NCBI GenBank assembly: GCA_965230065.1 | Contig: OZ245942.1 | Location: forward strand, 3,348,001-3,412,000 | Source of the DNA: G965230065 sp965230065 | GTDB taxonomy: Bacteria; Bacteroidota; Bacteroidia; Cytophagales; Cyclobacteriaceae | Length of the DNA: 64,000 nt | Direction: 5' to 3' | Part shown: in pieces, positions 27,063 through 35,390 of the stretch | Layout of the letters: each line of letters begins with the position of its first letter | Position numbering within the stretch: position 1 is the first letter of the stretch | The notes under the pieces: model-generated | Databases searched by the model: none | Told to the model about the DNA's origin: nothing | Seen by the model: only the letters and a program-made list of their open reading frames with translations | Made by a program: the position numbers and the translations under genes

Positions 27063-27689
27063 ATGAAAGTTTCTGTAGTTAATATCAAAGGAGAAGATAC
27101 AGGTAAAAGTGTTGAGTTGGCTGATGCTATTTATGGTGTTGAGCCTAATGACCACGTTGTGTATTTAGATGTGAAGCAATACCTGGCTAATCAGCGGCAG
27201 GGTACTCATAAAGCGAAAGAGCGTGCCGAAATTGTAGGGTCTACCCGAAAAATAAAGAAGCAAAAAGGTACGGGAACAGCACGGGCAGGTAGTATAAAAT
27301 CCCCTATTTTCAGGGGAGGTGGGCGTACATTCGGTCCGCGCCCTCGGGACTATGGGTTTAAAGTGAATAAGAAAGTGAAAAAGCTAGCGCGTAAATCGGC
27401 GCTCACATACAAGGCTAAGGAGGAAAAGATCCTGGTGTTGGAAGATTTTTCACTATCAGCACCCAAAACCAAAGAGTATCTGCAAATCCTGAATAATCTT
27501 TCTATTAGCGATGCGAAATCGTTGATAGTGTTAGCTGAGCATAATTCGAATATATACTTGTCTAGCCGCAACTTGCAGAATACAAAGGTTGTAACGGCGC
27601 AGCAGCTAAATACACATGATATTCTTAATGCCAGTCATCTGGTTTTGAGTGAAGGAGCGATAGCGCAAATAGAAAGTTTTTTTAACTAA
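27063..27689 (+). CDS. rplD: 50S ribosomal protein L4
   Basis: L4 lines the polypeptide exit tunnel. In this 208-residue protein the tunnel loop (RKIKKQKGTGTARAGSIKSP, FRGGGRTFGPRPRDY) is intact. L4 represses the S10 operon in gamma-proteobacteria through a leader; no comparable long leader exists before rplC here. Two bases follow rplC. Confidence 0.98.
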   Translation: MKVSVVNIKGEDTGKSVELADAIYGVEPNDHVVYLDVKQYLANQRQGTHKAKERAEIVGSTRKIKKQKGTGTARAGSIKSPIFRGGGRTFGPRPRDYGFKVNKKVKKLARKSALTYKAKEEKILVLEDFSLSAPKTKEYLQILNNLSISDAKSLIVLAEHNSNIYLSSRNLQNTKVVTAQQLNTHDILNASHLVLSEGAIAQIESFFN

Positions 27690-27704
27690 AGTAATTGCAT
27701 TATA

Positions 27705-27992
27705 ATGAGCGTGCTAAAAAAACCTTTGGTTACAGAGAAGGCCTCAGCCCAGAATGAAAATGGTAAGTATGGGTTTCTCGTAGATAAAAAAGCCAATAAA
27801 ATACAGATCAAGCAGGAAGTAGAGCAAATGTTTGATGTGAAGGTAGTAGATGTAAATACCATGAGCTACCGCGGAAAACAGAAACAAAGATATACTAAAA
27901 CCAAAATTGTCAGTGGTAAAAAGCCTGACTATAAAAAAGCTATCATCACGGTAGGAGAAGGCGATGTGATTGATTTTTATGGTAGCGTATAA
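27705..27992 (+). CDS. rplW: 50S ribosomal protein L23
   Basis: L23 sits at the tunnel exit and docks trigger factor and SRP. The protein has 95 residues with LKKPLVTEKASAQNENGKYGF and the IKQEVEQMFDVKVVDVNTM segment. Length is normal; gene order between L4 and L2 is canonical. Confidence 0.97.
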   Translation: MSVLKKPLVTEKASAQNENGKYGFLVDKKANKIQIKQEVEQMFDVKVVDVNTMSYRGKQKQRYTKTKIVSGKKPDYKKAIITVGEGDVIDFYGSV

Positions 27993-28004
27993 AGTTTATC
28001 AATT

Positions 28005-28829
28005 ATGGGATTGAAGAAACTAAAACCGGTTACTCCCGGACAACGATACAGGATAGCACCTGATTTTTCAGAAGTTACTAAATCTACCCCCGAAAAGTCT
28101 TTGGTGGTAAGTGTTAGCAAAAGTGGCGGAAGGAATAACCAGGGGCGTATGACCACGCGTTACAAAGGCGGGGGACATAAGAGAAAGATGCGCTTGGTTG
28201 ATTTTAAACGCAATAAGGCTGATATACCTGCTATAGTCAAAGCTATAGAGTATGATCCTATGCGTTCAGCGCGTATTGCGCTTTTGTATTATGCTGATGG
28301 TGCTAAATCATATATTTTGGCTCCTGCAGGACTGAAAGTAGGCCAACAAGTAGTAAGTGGAGAAGGCGTTCCTCCCGAAGTAGGTAATGCATTGCCGCTT
28401 TCTGCTATACCTTTAGGTACTATTCTCCATAACATTGAATTGCATCCTGGCAAAGGCGGGCAAATGGTGCGAAGTGCAGGAGCTTATGCTCAGTTACTGG
28501 CTCGTGAAGGAAAACACGCTACACTTAAAATGCCTTCAGGAGAAATGCGAATGGTGTTAGTCCAGTGTATGGCAACTGTAGGGGCGGTTTCAAATGCTGA
28601 CCATATGAACGTGACACTCGGTAAGGCAGGTAGGAATCGTTGGAAAGGAAAGAGGCCCAGAGTAAGAGGTGTGGCCATGAACCCGGTAGATCACCCGATG
28701 GGCGGTGGTGAAGGCAGGGCATCCGGTGGACATCCTCGCTCGCGTAATGGCTTGAAAGCTAAAGGCATGAAAACACGTCATCCTAAGAAATATTCTAATC
28801 GTTTAATAATTAGCAGAAAAGGAAAATAA
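28005..28829 (+). CDS. rplB: 50S ribosomal protein L2
   Basis: L2 supports the peptidyl transferase centre and the inter-subunit bridge. The 274-residue protein holds NNQGRMTTRYKGGGHKRK near the N terminus and the invariant VAMNPVDHPMGGGEGR loop with the conserved His. Its stop codon shares one base with the rpsS start, suggesting translational coupling. Confidence 0.98.
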   Translation: MGLKKLKPVTPGQRYRIAPDFSEVTKSTPEKSLVVSVSKSGGRNNQGRMTTRYKGGGHKRKMRLVDFKRNKADIPAIVKAIEYDPMRSARIALLYYADGAKSYILAPAGLKVGQQVVSGEGVPPEVGNALPLSAIPLGTILHNIELHPGKGGQMVRSAGAYAQLLAREGKHATLKMPSGEMRMVLVQCMATVGAVSNADHMNVTLGKAGRNRWKGKRPRVRGVAMNPVDHPMGGGEGRASGGHPRSRNGLKAKGMKTRHPKKYSNRLIISRKGK

Positions 28830-29107
28830 TGGCTCGTTCACTAAAAAAAGGCCCTTACATTGATTATCGACTCCAAAAGAAGGTAGATACTATGAGTGAG
28901 TCTGGAAAGAAGTCGGTAATAAAGACCTGGTCAAGGCGATCGATGATTTCCCCTGATTTTGTAGGGCATACAATTGCCGTTCACAATGGAAATAAATTTA
29001 TCCCGGTCTATGTAACCGAAAATATGGTGGGACATAAGTTGGGTGAATTTGCGCCTACCAGGAACTTTCGCGGTCATACATCGAAAAAGGATAAAGGAAA
29101 AAGATAA
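28829..29107 (+). CDS. rpsS: 30S ribosomal protein S19
   Basis: S19 lies in the 30S head near S13. The 92-residue protein begins MARSLKKGPYIDYRL and has KTWSRRSMISPDFVGHTIAV and KLGEFAPTRNFRGH. Start overlaps the rplB stop by one base. Confidence 0.98.
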   Translation: MARSLKKGPYIDYRLQKKVDTMSESGKKSVIKTWSRRSMISPDFVGHTIAVHNGNKFIPVYVTENMVGHKLGEFAPTRNFRGHTSKKDKGKR

Positions 29108-29109
29108 TC

Positions 29110-29535
29110 ATGGAAGCAGTAGCAAAATTGAGAAATGTGCGTACTTCACCCAGGAAAATGAGGCTGGTGGCTGATTTGATTAGGGGAAGAAAAGTAAGTG
29201 AAGCACTCAATATCCTGAAATTTGAGCCAAAAAGTGGTGCAGAAAGCCTGGAGAAATTACTGTTTTCGGCAATCGCTAACTGGCAAAATAAAAATGAGGA
29301 TGTACGGTTGGAAGATGCCGACCTGTATGTAAAAGAAATATTTGTAGATGGCGGGCGTATATTAAAACGTCTTCGCCCCGCTCCCCAGGGAAGGGCTCAC
29401 CGTATTCGCAAGCGTTCTAACCATGTAACTTTGGTGATAGACAGCCTTGATGAGGGGGTATTTGATATGGACCTGGAAGGGGCAGTACAGGAAGCAGAAG
29501 CTACCTTAGCCGAAGAAAAAGAAAACAAGGAATAG
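29110..29535 (+). CDS. rplV: 50S ribosomal protein L22
   Basis: L22 forms, with L4, the constriction of the exit tunnel. It begins VAKLRNVRTSPRKMRLVADL and has the loop region FVDGGRILKRLRPAPQGRAHRIRKR reduced here to that conserved core. The C-terminal 25 residues are an acidic extension (EAEATLAEEKENKE), making 141 residues against the usual 110-120. Confidence 0.97.
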   Translation: MEAVAKLRNVRTSPRKMRLVADLIRGRKVSEALNILKFEPKSGAESLEKLLFSAIANWQNKNEDVRLEDADLYVKEIFVDGGRILKRLRPAPQGRAHRIRKRSNHVTLVIDSLDEGVFDMDLEGAVQEAEATLAEEKENKE

Positions 29536-29538
29536 ATA

Positions 29539-30279
29539 ATGGGACAAAAAGTTAATCCAATTGGCCTGAGACTGGGCATCATTAATGGTTGGGATTCCAA
29601 CTGGTATGGAGGAAAGGATTTTTCCGAAAAATTAGTGGAAGACCAAAAGATCAGGCAATACATTGATGCCAGATTGCCCAGGGGTGGGGTGTCAAAAGTA
29701 ATTATAGAAAGGACGCTTAAGCGGATAACCCTCACCATCCATACAGCCCGTCCGGGGGTAGTGATCGGTAAAGGCGGTTCAGAAGTAGATAAAATCAAAG
29801 AAGAGCTCAAAAAGCTAACTGGTAAAGAAGTACAAATCAATATTTTTGAGATAAAGCGCCCAGAAGTAGATGCCAAGTTAGTAGCTGCTTCCATTGCCCA
29901 ACAGTTAGAGGCCAGGATTTCATACCGGAGAGCCATGAAGCAGGCGATCAGTTCTTCAATGCGTGTTGGGGCTGATGGGATAAAAGTGCATGTGGCTGGG
30001 CGACTGGGAGGTGCTGAGATGGCACGCTCCGAAACTTACAAAGAAGGAAGAATCCCACTGCATACACTGCGCGCAGATATTGACTATGCCCTGGTTGAAG
30101 CCAATACGGTATATGGTAAAATTGGTGTGAAGGTATGGATTTTTAAAGGTGAAGTTTTCGGAAAAAGAGATTTGTCACCAAATATTGGAACCCAGCAACA
30201 GGGCGGTGGCTCAGGAGACAGGGAAAGAGGCCGAGGCCGAGGCAGAGATGGTGGTGGACGCAGAAGGCGAAAAGGATAA
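29539..30279 (+). CDS. rpsC: 30S ribosomal protein S3
   Basis: S3 is part of the mRNA entry site and its helicase activity. The 246-residue protein starts GQKVNPIGLRLG and has a type-II KH domain with GKGG at residues 77-80. The conserved C-terminal domain (RRAMKQAISSSMRVGADGIK) follows. The last 25 residues are a Gly/Arg-rich tail (GDRERGRGRGRDGGG), an extension common to the phylum. A 40-base gap leads to rplP. Confidence 0.98.
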   Translation: MGQKVNPIGLRLGIINGWDSNWYGGKDFSEKLVEDQKIRQYIDARLPRGGVSKVIIERTLKRITLTIHTARPGVVIGKGGSEVDKIKEELKKLTGKEVQINIFEIKRPEVDAKLVAASIAQQLEARISYRRAMKQAISSSMRVGADGIKVHVAGRLGGAEMARSETYKEGRIPLHTLRADIDYALVEANTVYGKIGVKVWIFKGEVFGKRDLSPNIGTQQQGGGSGDRERGRGRGRDGGGRRRRKG

Positions 30280-30319
30280 ATAGTTAGCTGTATTATAGAG
30301 AATAGAAATTGTAATTGTA

Positions 30320-30742
30320 ATGTTACAGCCAAAAAGAACCAAATTTAGAAAACAACAAAAAGGTAGGGTCAAAGGTATTGCCCAAAGAGGTCATACTGTT
30401 ACCTTTGGTACATTCGGACTCAAAACTTTAGAGCCAGCCTGGATCACAGGTCGGCAAATTGAGGCTGCCCGTATTGCCATGACGCGTTATCTTAAAAGAG
30501 AAGGACAGGTATGGATCAGGATATTTCCCGATAAGCCTGTAACGAAAAAACCTGCAGAGGTACGTATGGGTAAAGGAAAAGGTGCGCCTGAATATTGGGT
30601 GGCTGTTGTGAGGCCTGGGAGGATTCTCTTTGAGTGTGCTGGTGTAAATCAGGCTGATGCCGAAGAGGCAATGCGACTGGCTGCTCAAAAACTGCCAATA
30701 AAAACAAAATTTGTAGTAAGAAAAGATTACGTTGGTCAATAA
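30320..30742 (+). CDS. rplP: 50S ribosomal protein L16
   Basis: L16 organises tRNA binding at the A and P sites. The 140-residue protein has MLQPKRTKFRKQQKGR, the ITGRQIEAARIAMTRYLKR signature and MGKGKGAPEYWVAVV. It is 2 bases before rpmC. Confidence 0.98.
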   Translation: MLQPKRTKFRKQQKGRVKGIAQRGHTVTFGTFGLKTLEPAWITGRQIEAARIAMTRYLKREGQVWIRIFPDKPVTKKPAEVRMGKGKGAPEYWVAVVRPGRILFECAGVNQADAEEAMRLAAQKLPIKTKFVVRKDYVGQ

Positions 30743-30744
30743 CT

Positions 30745-30939
30745 ATGAAAAACGCTGATATTAAGGCACTGTCGGTTGAAGAAATACGGGAGAAGATAAA
30801 GCTTGAAGAGGAAAACCTGCGAAAACTTAAATTCGCACATGCTATATCACCCATAGAGAATCCTATGAGACTTCGGGTGACCCGGAAATTGATAGCCCGC
30901 TTAAAAACCGAGTTGAGTACTAAAGAAAAGGCTAACTAA
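30745..30939 (+). CDS. rpmC: 50S ribosomal protein L29
   Basis: L29 lies beside L23 at the tunnel exit. This 64-residue two-helix protein has LSVEEIREKIKLEEENLRKL and ENPMRLRVTRKLIARLKTEL, matching the family. Usual position between L16 and S17. Confidence 0.97.
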   Translation: MKNADIKALSVEEIREKIKLEEENLRKLKFAHAISPIENPMRLRVTRKLIARLKTELSTKEKAN

Positions 30940-30954
30940 CAGCTATCGCTATCT

Positions 30955-31212
30955 ATGGAAACAAGAAATTTAAGAAAAGAACGTATCGGGCAGGTTGTAA
31001 GCAACAAAATGGATAAATCTATTGTAGTATCGGTACAGCGCAGGGTAAAGCATCCGATCTATAAGAAGTTTATCAGAAAAACAACCAGGTTTATGGCACA
31101 CGATTCAAACAATGATTGTGGCATTGGTGATACGGTTAAAATTATGGAAACACGCCCGCTGAGTAAAAGAAAGCGATGGCGTCTGGTAGAAATTATTGAA
31201 AGAGCTAAGTAA
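30955..31212 (+). CDS. rpsQ: 30S ribosomal protein S17
   Basis: S17 is an early-binding 30S body protein. The 85-residue OB-fold protein carries the conserved RKERIGQVVSNKMDKSIVVS, the KKFIRKTTRFMAHD strand and GDTVKIMETRPLSKRKRWRL. Confidence 0.98.
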   Translation: METRNLRKERIGQVVSNKMDKSIVVSVQRRVKHPIYKKFIRKTTRFMAHDSNNDCGIGDTVKIMETRPLSKRKRWRLVEIIERAK

Positions 31213-31220
31213 ACAAGAAA

Positions 31221-31589
31221 ATGATACAGCAAGAATCCCGTTTGAATGTTGCGGATAACAGCGGAGCCAGAGAAGTACTCTGTATAAGAGTACTGGGTGG
31301 TACCAGAAAAAAATATGCTTCTGTAGGTGATACTATTGTCGTTACAGTAAAATCTGCACTTTCTTCCAGTACGTTGAAAAAAGGTACTGTTTCTAAAGCT
31401 GTGGTAGTAAGGACCAAAAAGGAAACCCGCAGAAAAGACGGATCATATATTCGATTTGAAGAAAATGCTGCCGTACTGCTTACTCCTACTAACGAGCCCC
31501 GCGGCACAAGGATTTTTGGTCCGGTAGCACGTGAGTTGCGGGAAAAGCAGTTTATGAAAATTGTTTCATTGGCTCCGGAAGTATTGTAA
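31221..31589 (+). CDS. rplN: 50S ribosomal protein L14
   Basis: L14 forms bridge B8 and the RsfS docking site. The 122-residue protein begins MIQQESRLNVADNSGAREVL and ends with the signature segments GTRIFGPVARELREKQFMKI. Standard length; 2 bases before rplX. Confidence 0.98.
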   Translation: MIQQESRLNVADNSGAREVLCIRVLGGTRKKYASVGDTIVVTVKSALSSSTLKKGTVSKAVVVRTKKETRRKDGSYIRFEENAAVLLTPTNEPRGTRIFGPVARELREKQFMKIVSLAPEVL

Positions 31590-31591
31590 AT

Positions 31592-31939
31592 ATGTCAGAG
31601 AAAATGAAAAACAAATCAAAGCTCCATATCAAAACGGGTGATACCGTTATGGTGATTTCCGGAAATTCTAAAGGGAAACAAGGTAAAGTTTTAACTGTAT
31701 ACCCTGCCCGGAACAAGGCAATTGTAGAAGGCATCAACATGGTTACAAAACATGTAAAACCTTCTGCAGAAAATACCCAAGGCGGACGCACACAGCAAGA
31801 AGCACCTATCTACATCAGTAATTTGATGTTGGTAGACCCTGCTACCGGAGAACCTACTCGCGTAGGCCGTAAGCAGGACGATCATGGAAAGTTACAAAGA
31901 TACTCGAAAAAGACAGGAAAGTTCATAAGCAATGGATAA
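31592..31939 (+). CDS. rplX: 50S ribosomal protein L24
   Basis: L24 is an assembly initiator near the tunnel exit. The 115-residue protein carries a KOW motif (KTGDTVMVISGNSKGKQGKV) and EGINMVTKHVKPS. It overlaps rplE by 8 bases, so the two are probably translationally coupled. Confidence 0.97.
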   Translation: MSEKMKNKSKLHIKTGDTVMVISGNSKGKQGKVLTVYPARNKAIVEGINMVTKHVKPSAENTQGGRTQQEAPIYISNLMLVDPATGEPTRVGRKQDDHGKLQRYSKKTGKFISNG

Positions 31940-32489
31940 CCCTAGGTTAAAAGAAAAATATCACAAAGAAGTCATTCCGGCACTTAAAGAAAAATTTCAA
32001 TATAAGTCGGTGATGCAGGTACCCAAATTGACAAAAATTTGTATCAATAAAGGGATTGGAGCTGCTGTTGCCGATAAGAAATTGGTAGATGTAGGTGTAG
32101 AAGAACTGACAATGATTGCGGGCCAGCGAGCGGTGCCCACTATAGCTAAGCACGCGATTTCCAACTTTAAGTTGCGCGAAGAGATGCCTATAGGGGCGAA
32201 GGTAACGCTTCGGGGAAGTAAAATGTATGAGTTTATGGATAGGCTCATGACGGTAGCATTGCCCAGGGTACGTGACTTTCGTGGCATAAACGACAAAAGC
32301 TTCGATGGCAGGGGCAATTATACACTGGGTGTGAAAGAACAAATCATATTTCCTGAAATAAGTATCGACAAAGTGAACAGAATTTCAGGGATGGACATCA
32401 CCTTTGTTACTACGGCCACGACTGATGAAGAATGTTATGAGTTGTTGAAGGCATTTGGTTTACCATTTTCTGACACAAAAAATAATTAG
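31932..32489 (+). CDS. rplE: 50S ribosomal protein L5
   Basis: L5 binds 5S rRNA and contacts P-site tRNA. The 185-residue protein has MQVPKLTKICINKGIGAA, the GQRAVPTIAKHAISNFKLR segment and DRLMTVALPRVRDFRG. It starts inside the end of rplX and is slightly longer than the usual 179 residues. Confidence 0.98.
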   Translation: MDNPRLKEKYHKEVIPALKEKFQYKSVMQVPKLTKICINKGIGAAVADKKLVDVGVEELTMIAGQRAVPTIAKHAISNFKLREEMPIGAKVTLRGSKMYEFMDRLMTVALPRVRDFRGINDKSFDGRGNYTLGVKEQIIFPEISIDKVNRISGMDITFVTTATTDEECYELLKAFGLPFSDTKNN

Positions 32490-32497
32490 AATATATT

Positions 32498-32767
32498 ATG
32501 GCAAAAAAATCTATCATAGCCAGAGAAAGAAAAAGAGAGCGATTAGTAGCCAAGTATGCAAAAAAGCGTGCTGAGTTAAAAGCTGCAGGAGATTATGAAG
32601 CTTTGGACAAACTGCCAAGAAATGCATCTCCAGTACGCTTGCATAACAGGTGCAAACTTACCGGGCGCCCCAAGGGGTATATGCGAAAGTTCGGAATTTG
32701 CAGGGTTGTCTTTCGTGACATGGCCAACGAAGGAAAAATTCCAGGCATTACAAAAGCCAGTTGGTAA
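32498..32767 (+). CDS. rpsN: 30S ribosomal protein S14, long zinc-free form
   Basis: S14 lies in the 30S head. This is the 89-residue long form, with the C-terminal signature RNASPVRLHNRCKLTGRP and FRDMANEGKIPGITKASW. The two CxxC zinc pairs of the short form are missing. A 131-base gap with a candidate promoter separates it from rpsH. Confidence 0.97.
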   Translation: MAKKSIIARERKRERLVAKYAKKRAELKAAGDYEALDKLPRNASPVRLHNRCKLTGRPKGYMRKFGICRVVFRDMANEGKIPGITKASW

Positions 32768-32831
32768 TATGAAGGTATGTTTGCCGTCTGAAAATATTCG
32801 GTAATATATATACATAAAAAAATACCTTCCC

Positions 32832-32862
32832 TTTTATTAGTATAAAATCTTACATAACTTTG
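32832..32862 (+). promoter_or_regulatory. candidate internal promoter before rpsH
   Basis: TAACTTTG (32855-32862) fits the -7 consensus and is 37 bases before the rpsH start. At -33 there is TTTT (32832-32835), 19 bases away, in place of TTTG. The gap here is large compared with the 2-40 bases elsewhere in the run. A small GCTCC/GGAGC hairpin lies just after it (32864-32880). Confidence 0.55.
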
Positions 32863-32898
32863 CGCTCCCTTTTTCGGAGCTTATATGTTTAATAAAAT

Positions 32899-33297
32899 AT
32901 GATAACGGATCCTATTGCAGATTATTTAACCAGGCTGAGGAACGCAATCAAGGCGAACCATCGTATTGTAGAGGTTCCGGCTTCTAAAGTGAAGAAAGAA
33001 ATCACTAAGATTCTTCACGATAAAGGATACATACAGAATTATAAGTTTGAAGAAGAAGGCGCTCAGGGTACAATCAAAATTGCGCTAAAATTTCATCCAT
33101 CTACCAAAGCTTCGGCTATTGTTAGCCTTGAGCGAGTAAGCAAGCCGGGGCTTAGAAAATACGTGGGTGTTGATAGCTTACCCAGAGTGCTGAATGGTTT
33201 AGGGGTTGCCATATTATCTACCCCCAAAGGAATTATAACTGACAAAGAGGCCAGGAACCTGAATGTAGGTGGTGAGGTACTTTGTTATGTTTATTAA
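32899..33297 (+). CDS. rpsH: 30S ribosomal protein S8
   Basis: S8 binds the central domain of 16S rRNA and in E. coli represses the spc operon. The 132-residue protein begins MITDPIADYLTRLRNAIKA and has SKPGLRKYVGVDSLPRVLNG and STPKGIITDKEARNLNVGGEV. Any feedback site would have to lie in the 131-base gap before it or near rplE; none was recognised. Confidence 0.98.
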   Translation: MITDPIADYLTRLRNAIKANHRIVEVPASKVKKEITKILHDKGYIQNYKFEEEGAQGTIKIALKFHPSTKASAIVSLERVSKPGLRKYVGVDSLPRVLNGLGVAILSTPKGIITDKEARNLNVGGEVLCYVY

Positions 33298-33309
33298 TGT
33301 TTGAAAGAT

Positions 33310-33861
33310 ATGTCTAGAATAGGAAATCAACCGGTTAGTATTCCAGAAGGTGTGTCCGTGAATGTGACGGGGAATGAAGTGAAGGTGAAAGGACCAAAAG
33401 GCGAACTTACGCAAGTGCTGAATAGTGACATGATCATTGAGGTAGAAGATGGATCCCTTGAAGTGAAACGCCCCACTAATCAGAAGCGCCACAAGGCAAT
33501 GCATGGATTGTATCGCTCTTTGATCAATAATATGGTTGAAGGCGTAAGCAAAGGGTATACAAAAAAGTTGGAGCTGGTAGGTGTTGGTTACAAGGCGAGT
33601 GCGCAAAATAATGTGCTTGAGCTCGGGCTGGGATATTCTCACAGTATTTTCATGGCATTGCCGGAAGGAATCAGCGTTCAGACTGAAACAGCGAGAGGCC
33701 AAAACCCTACGATAACTTTAGAAGGATACGATAAACAATTAATAGGACAGGTTGCTGCTAAAATCAAATCGTTGCGACCGGTAGAACCTTACAAAGGCAA
33801 AGGTATCCGGTTTGTGGGAGAGAGGATCAGACGGAAAGCCGGAAAAGCTGCTGCCAAATAA
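33310..33861 (+). CDS. rplF: 50S ribosomal protein L6
   Basis: L6 lies near the factor-binding site and the sarcin-ricin loop. The 183-residue protein starts MSRIGNQPVSIPEGV, which is the usual N terminus. An in-frame TTG nine bases upstream is open but would add only three non-conserved residues, so the ATG is preferred. The C terminus has SLRPVEPYKGKGIRFVGE. Confidence 0.97.
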   Translation: MSRIGNQPVSIPEGVSVNVTGNEVKVKGPKGELTQVLNSDMIIEVEDGSLEVKRPTNQKRHKAMHGLYRSLINNMVEGVSKGYTKKLELVGVGYKASAQNNVLELGLGYSHSIFMALPEGISVQTETARGQNPTITLEGYDKQLIGQVAAKIKSLRPVEPYKGKGIRFVGERIRRKAGKAAAK

Positions 33862-33878
33862 AAAATAGTATATTTACA

Positions 33879-34229
33879 ATGGCTGTTAACAAATTTGCAA
33901 GAAGGTTAAGAATCAGGCGGGGAATCCGCAAAAAGGTACAAGGTACACCAGAACGACCTCGCCTTTCTGTTTTCAAAAGTAACAAAGGGATTTATGCACA
34001 GGTCATTGATGATATGTCTGGGCATACTTTAGCCCATGCGTCTTCATTTGAACTTGGGAATGAGAATAATGCTTCCCTGGATATATCAAAGAATGTAGGC
34101 AAAAAGCTTGCTGAGAAAGCAGCAGAAAACGGTGTTTCCACAGTTATTTTTGATAGAAACGGTTATCTCTACCACGGTAAGGTAAAAGCATTGGCAGAAG
34201 GTGCCAGAGAAGGTGGTTTAAAATTTTAA
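33879..34229 (+). CDS. rplR: 50S ribosomal protein L18
   Basis: L18 binds 5S rRNA together with L5. The 116-residue protein has KVQGTPERPRLSVFKSNKGI, the YAQVIDDMSGHTLAHASS segment, and the C-terminal FDRNGYLYHGKVKALAEGAR. Length and order are standard. Confidence 0.98.
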   Translation: MAVNKFARRLRIRRGIRKKVQGTPERPRLSVFKSNKGIYAQVIDDMSGHTLAHASSFELGNENNASLDISKNVGKKLAEKAAENGVSTVIFDRNGYLYHGKVKALAEGAREGGLKF

Positions 34230-34232
34230 GGT

Positions 34233-34751
34233 ATGTCTCAAGCAAACATTAAATCAGTAAAAGCAAGTGAAATAGACCTGAAAGAGCGGGTCGTGGCCAT
34301 CAAGCGTGTAGCCAAGGTAGTAAAGGGTGGACGGAGATTTAGTTTTTCGGCTATCGTAGTAGTAGGAAACGGAGATGGTGTTGTGGGGTATGGCTTGGGA
34401 AAAGCCAATGAAGTAACAGATGCTATTACCAAAGGTGTAGATGATGCAAAGAAAAACTTGGTAAAAGTACCCGTACTCAAAGGAACGATTCCTCATACAG
34501 CGACAGGTAAATACGGAGGAGGCTTTGTATTGATCAAGCCTGCTGCACCAGGTACGGGTGTGATTGCCGGTGGAGCTATGCGGGCAGTGTTGGAAAGTGC
34601 GGGTGTTACAGACGTACTGGCAAAATCAAAAGGTTCGTCAAACCCTCATAACGTTGTAAAGGCAACATTTAAGGCATTAAGTAATATCAGAGATCCTTTT
34701 GCTGTTGCTGAACGGCGTGGGATTACTTTGGAAAAAGTTTTTAACGGTTAA
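34233..34751 (+). CDS. rpsE: 30S ribosomal protein S5
   Basis: S5 lines the mRNA entry tunnel and affects accuracy. The 172-residue protein has ERVVAIKRVAKVVKGGRRFS, the VGNGDGVVGYGLGKANEV segment and the GGAMRAVLESAGVTDVLAKS fold. Three bases after rplR. Confidence 0.98.
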   Translation: MSQANIKSVKASEIDLKERVVAIKRVAKVVKGGRRFSFSAIVVVGNGDGVVGYGLGKANEVTDAITKGVDDAKKNLVKVPVLKGTIPHTATGKYGGGFVLIKPAAPGTGVIAGGAMRAVLESAGVTDVLAKSKGSSNPHNVVKATFKALSNIRDPFAVAERRGITLEKVFNG

Positions 34752-34758
34752 TTTATAC

Positions 34759-34938
34759 ATGGCTAAGATCAAAATAACCCAGGTGAGAAGCACCATCGAC
34801 AGGCCCAAAAAGCAAAAAGATACTATCAAAGCATTGGGGCTGGGTAAGATCAATAAAAGTGTAGAGGTAGAAGCTACGCCTCAGATTACTGGTATGGTGC
34901 GGAAAGTAGCACATTTGGTTACTACAACGGAATTGTAA
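34759..34938 (+). CDS. rpmD: 50S ribosomal protein L30
   Basis: L30 is a small 50S protein. The 59-residue product begins MAKIKITQVRSTIDRPKKQK and has LGLGKINKSVEVEATPQITG. The frame is open further upstream into rpsE, but the conserved N terminus and the distance of 7 bases after rpsE fix the ATG at 34759. Confidence 0.96.
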   Translation: MAKIKITQVRSTIDRPKKQKDTIKALGLGKINKSVEVEATPQITGMVRKVAHLVTTTEL

Positions 34939-34940
34939 AG

Positions 34941-35387
34941 ATGAATTTAAGTACATTAAAACCTGCAGAAGGATCAGTTCGCAAAAATAAGCGATTAGGC
35001 AGAGGACAAGGCTCAGGTGGAGGAGGTACAGCCGGACGTGGTCATAAAGGCGCTAAATCCAGGTCAGGATATAAAAGAAAGTTCGGGTTTGAAGGAGGGC
35101 AAATGCCATTGCAACGCAGGGTTCCTAAGTTTGGCTTCAAGAATCCAAACAGGGTTTCTTATGCGGTTGTGAACATAGATCGTTTGCAAGAGCTTGCTGA
35201 ACAAAATAGTAAAGACACTTTCAGTATATCTGATTTTGTTTCATTAGGACTGGCAGGAAAAAACGATAAGGTAAAAATATTAGGTAATGGTGAGCTGAAA
35301 ACGAAAGTAGATGTCGAAGCACATGCCTTTTCCAAGGCAGCTGTTAAGGCAATTGAAGATGCAGGAGGTAAAGCCAATACACTATAA
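34941..35387 (+). CDS. rplO: 50S ribosomal protein L15
   Basis: L15 is a late-assembly 50S protein. The 148-residue protein has the glycine-rich N terminus KRLGRGQGSGGGGTAGRGHK, the FEGGQMPLQRRVPKFGF motif and an acidic-basic C-terminal domain ending FSKAAVKAIEDAGG. Three bases before secY. Confidence 0.98.
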   Translation: MNLSTLKPAEGSVRKNKRLGRGQGSGGGGTAGRGHKGAKSRSGYKRKFGFEGGQMPLQRRVPKFGFKNPNRVSYAVVNIDRLQELAEQNSKDTFSISDFVSLGLAGKNDKVKILGNGELKTKVDVEAHAFSKAAVKAIEDAGGKANTL

Positions 35388-35390
35388 TAT

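Noticed and set aside
32864..32880. GCTCC/GGAGC hairpin as terminator before rpsH
   Set aside because: Only 5 bp, the T run is in the loop, and it is not followed by a T tract.
33301..33309. TTG start for rplF, three codons upstream
   Set aside because: The family N terminus begins at the ATG at 33310.
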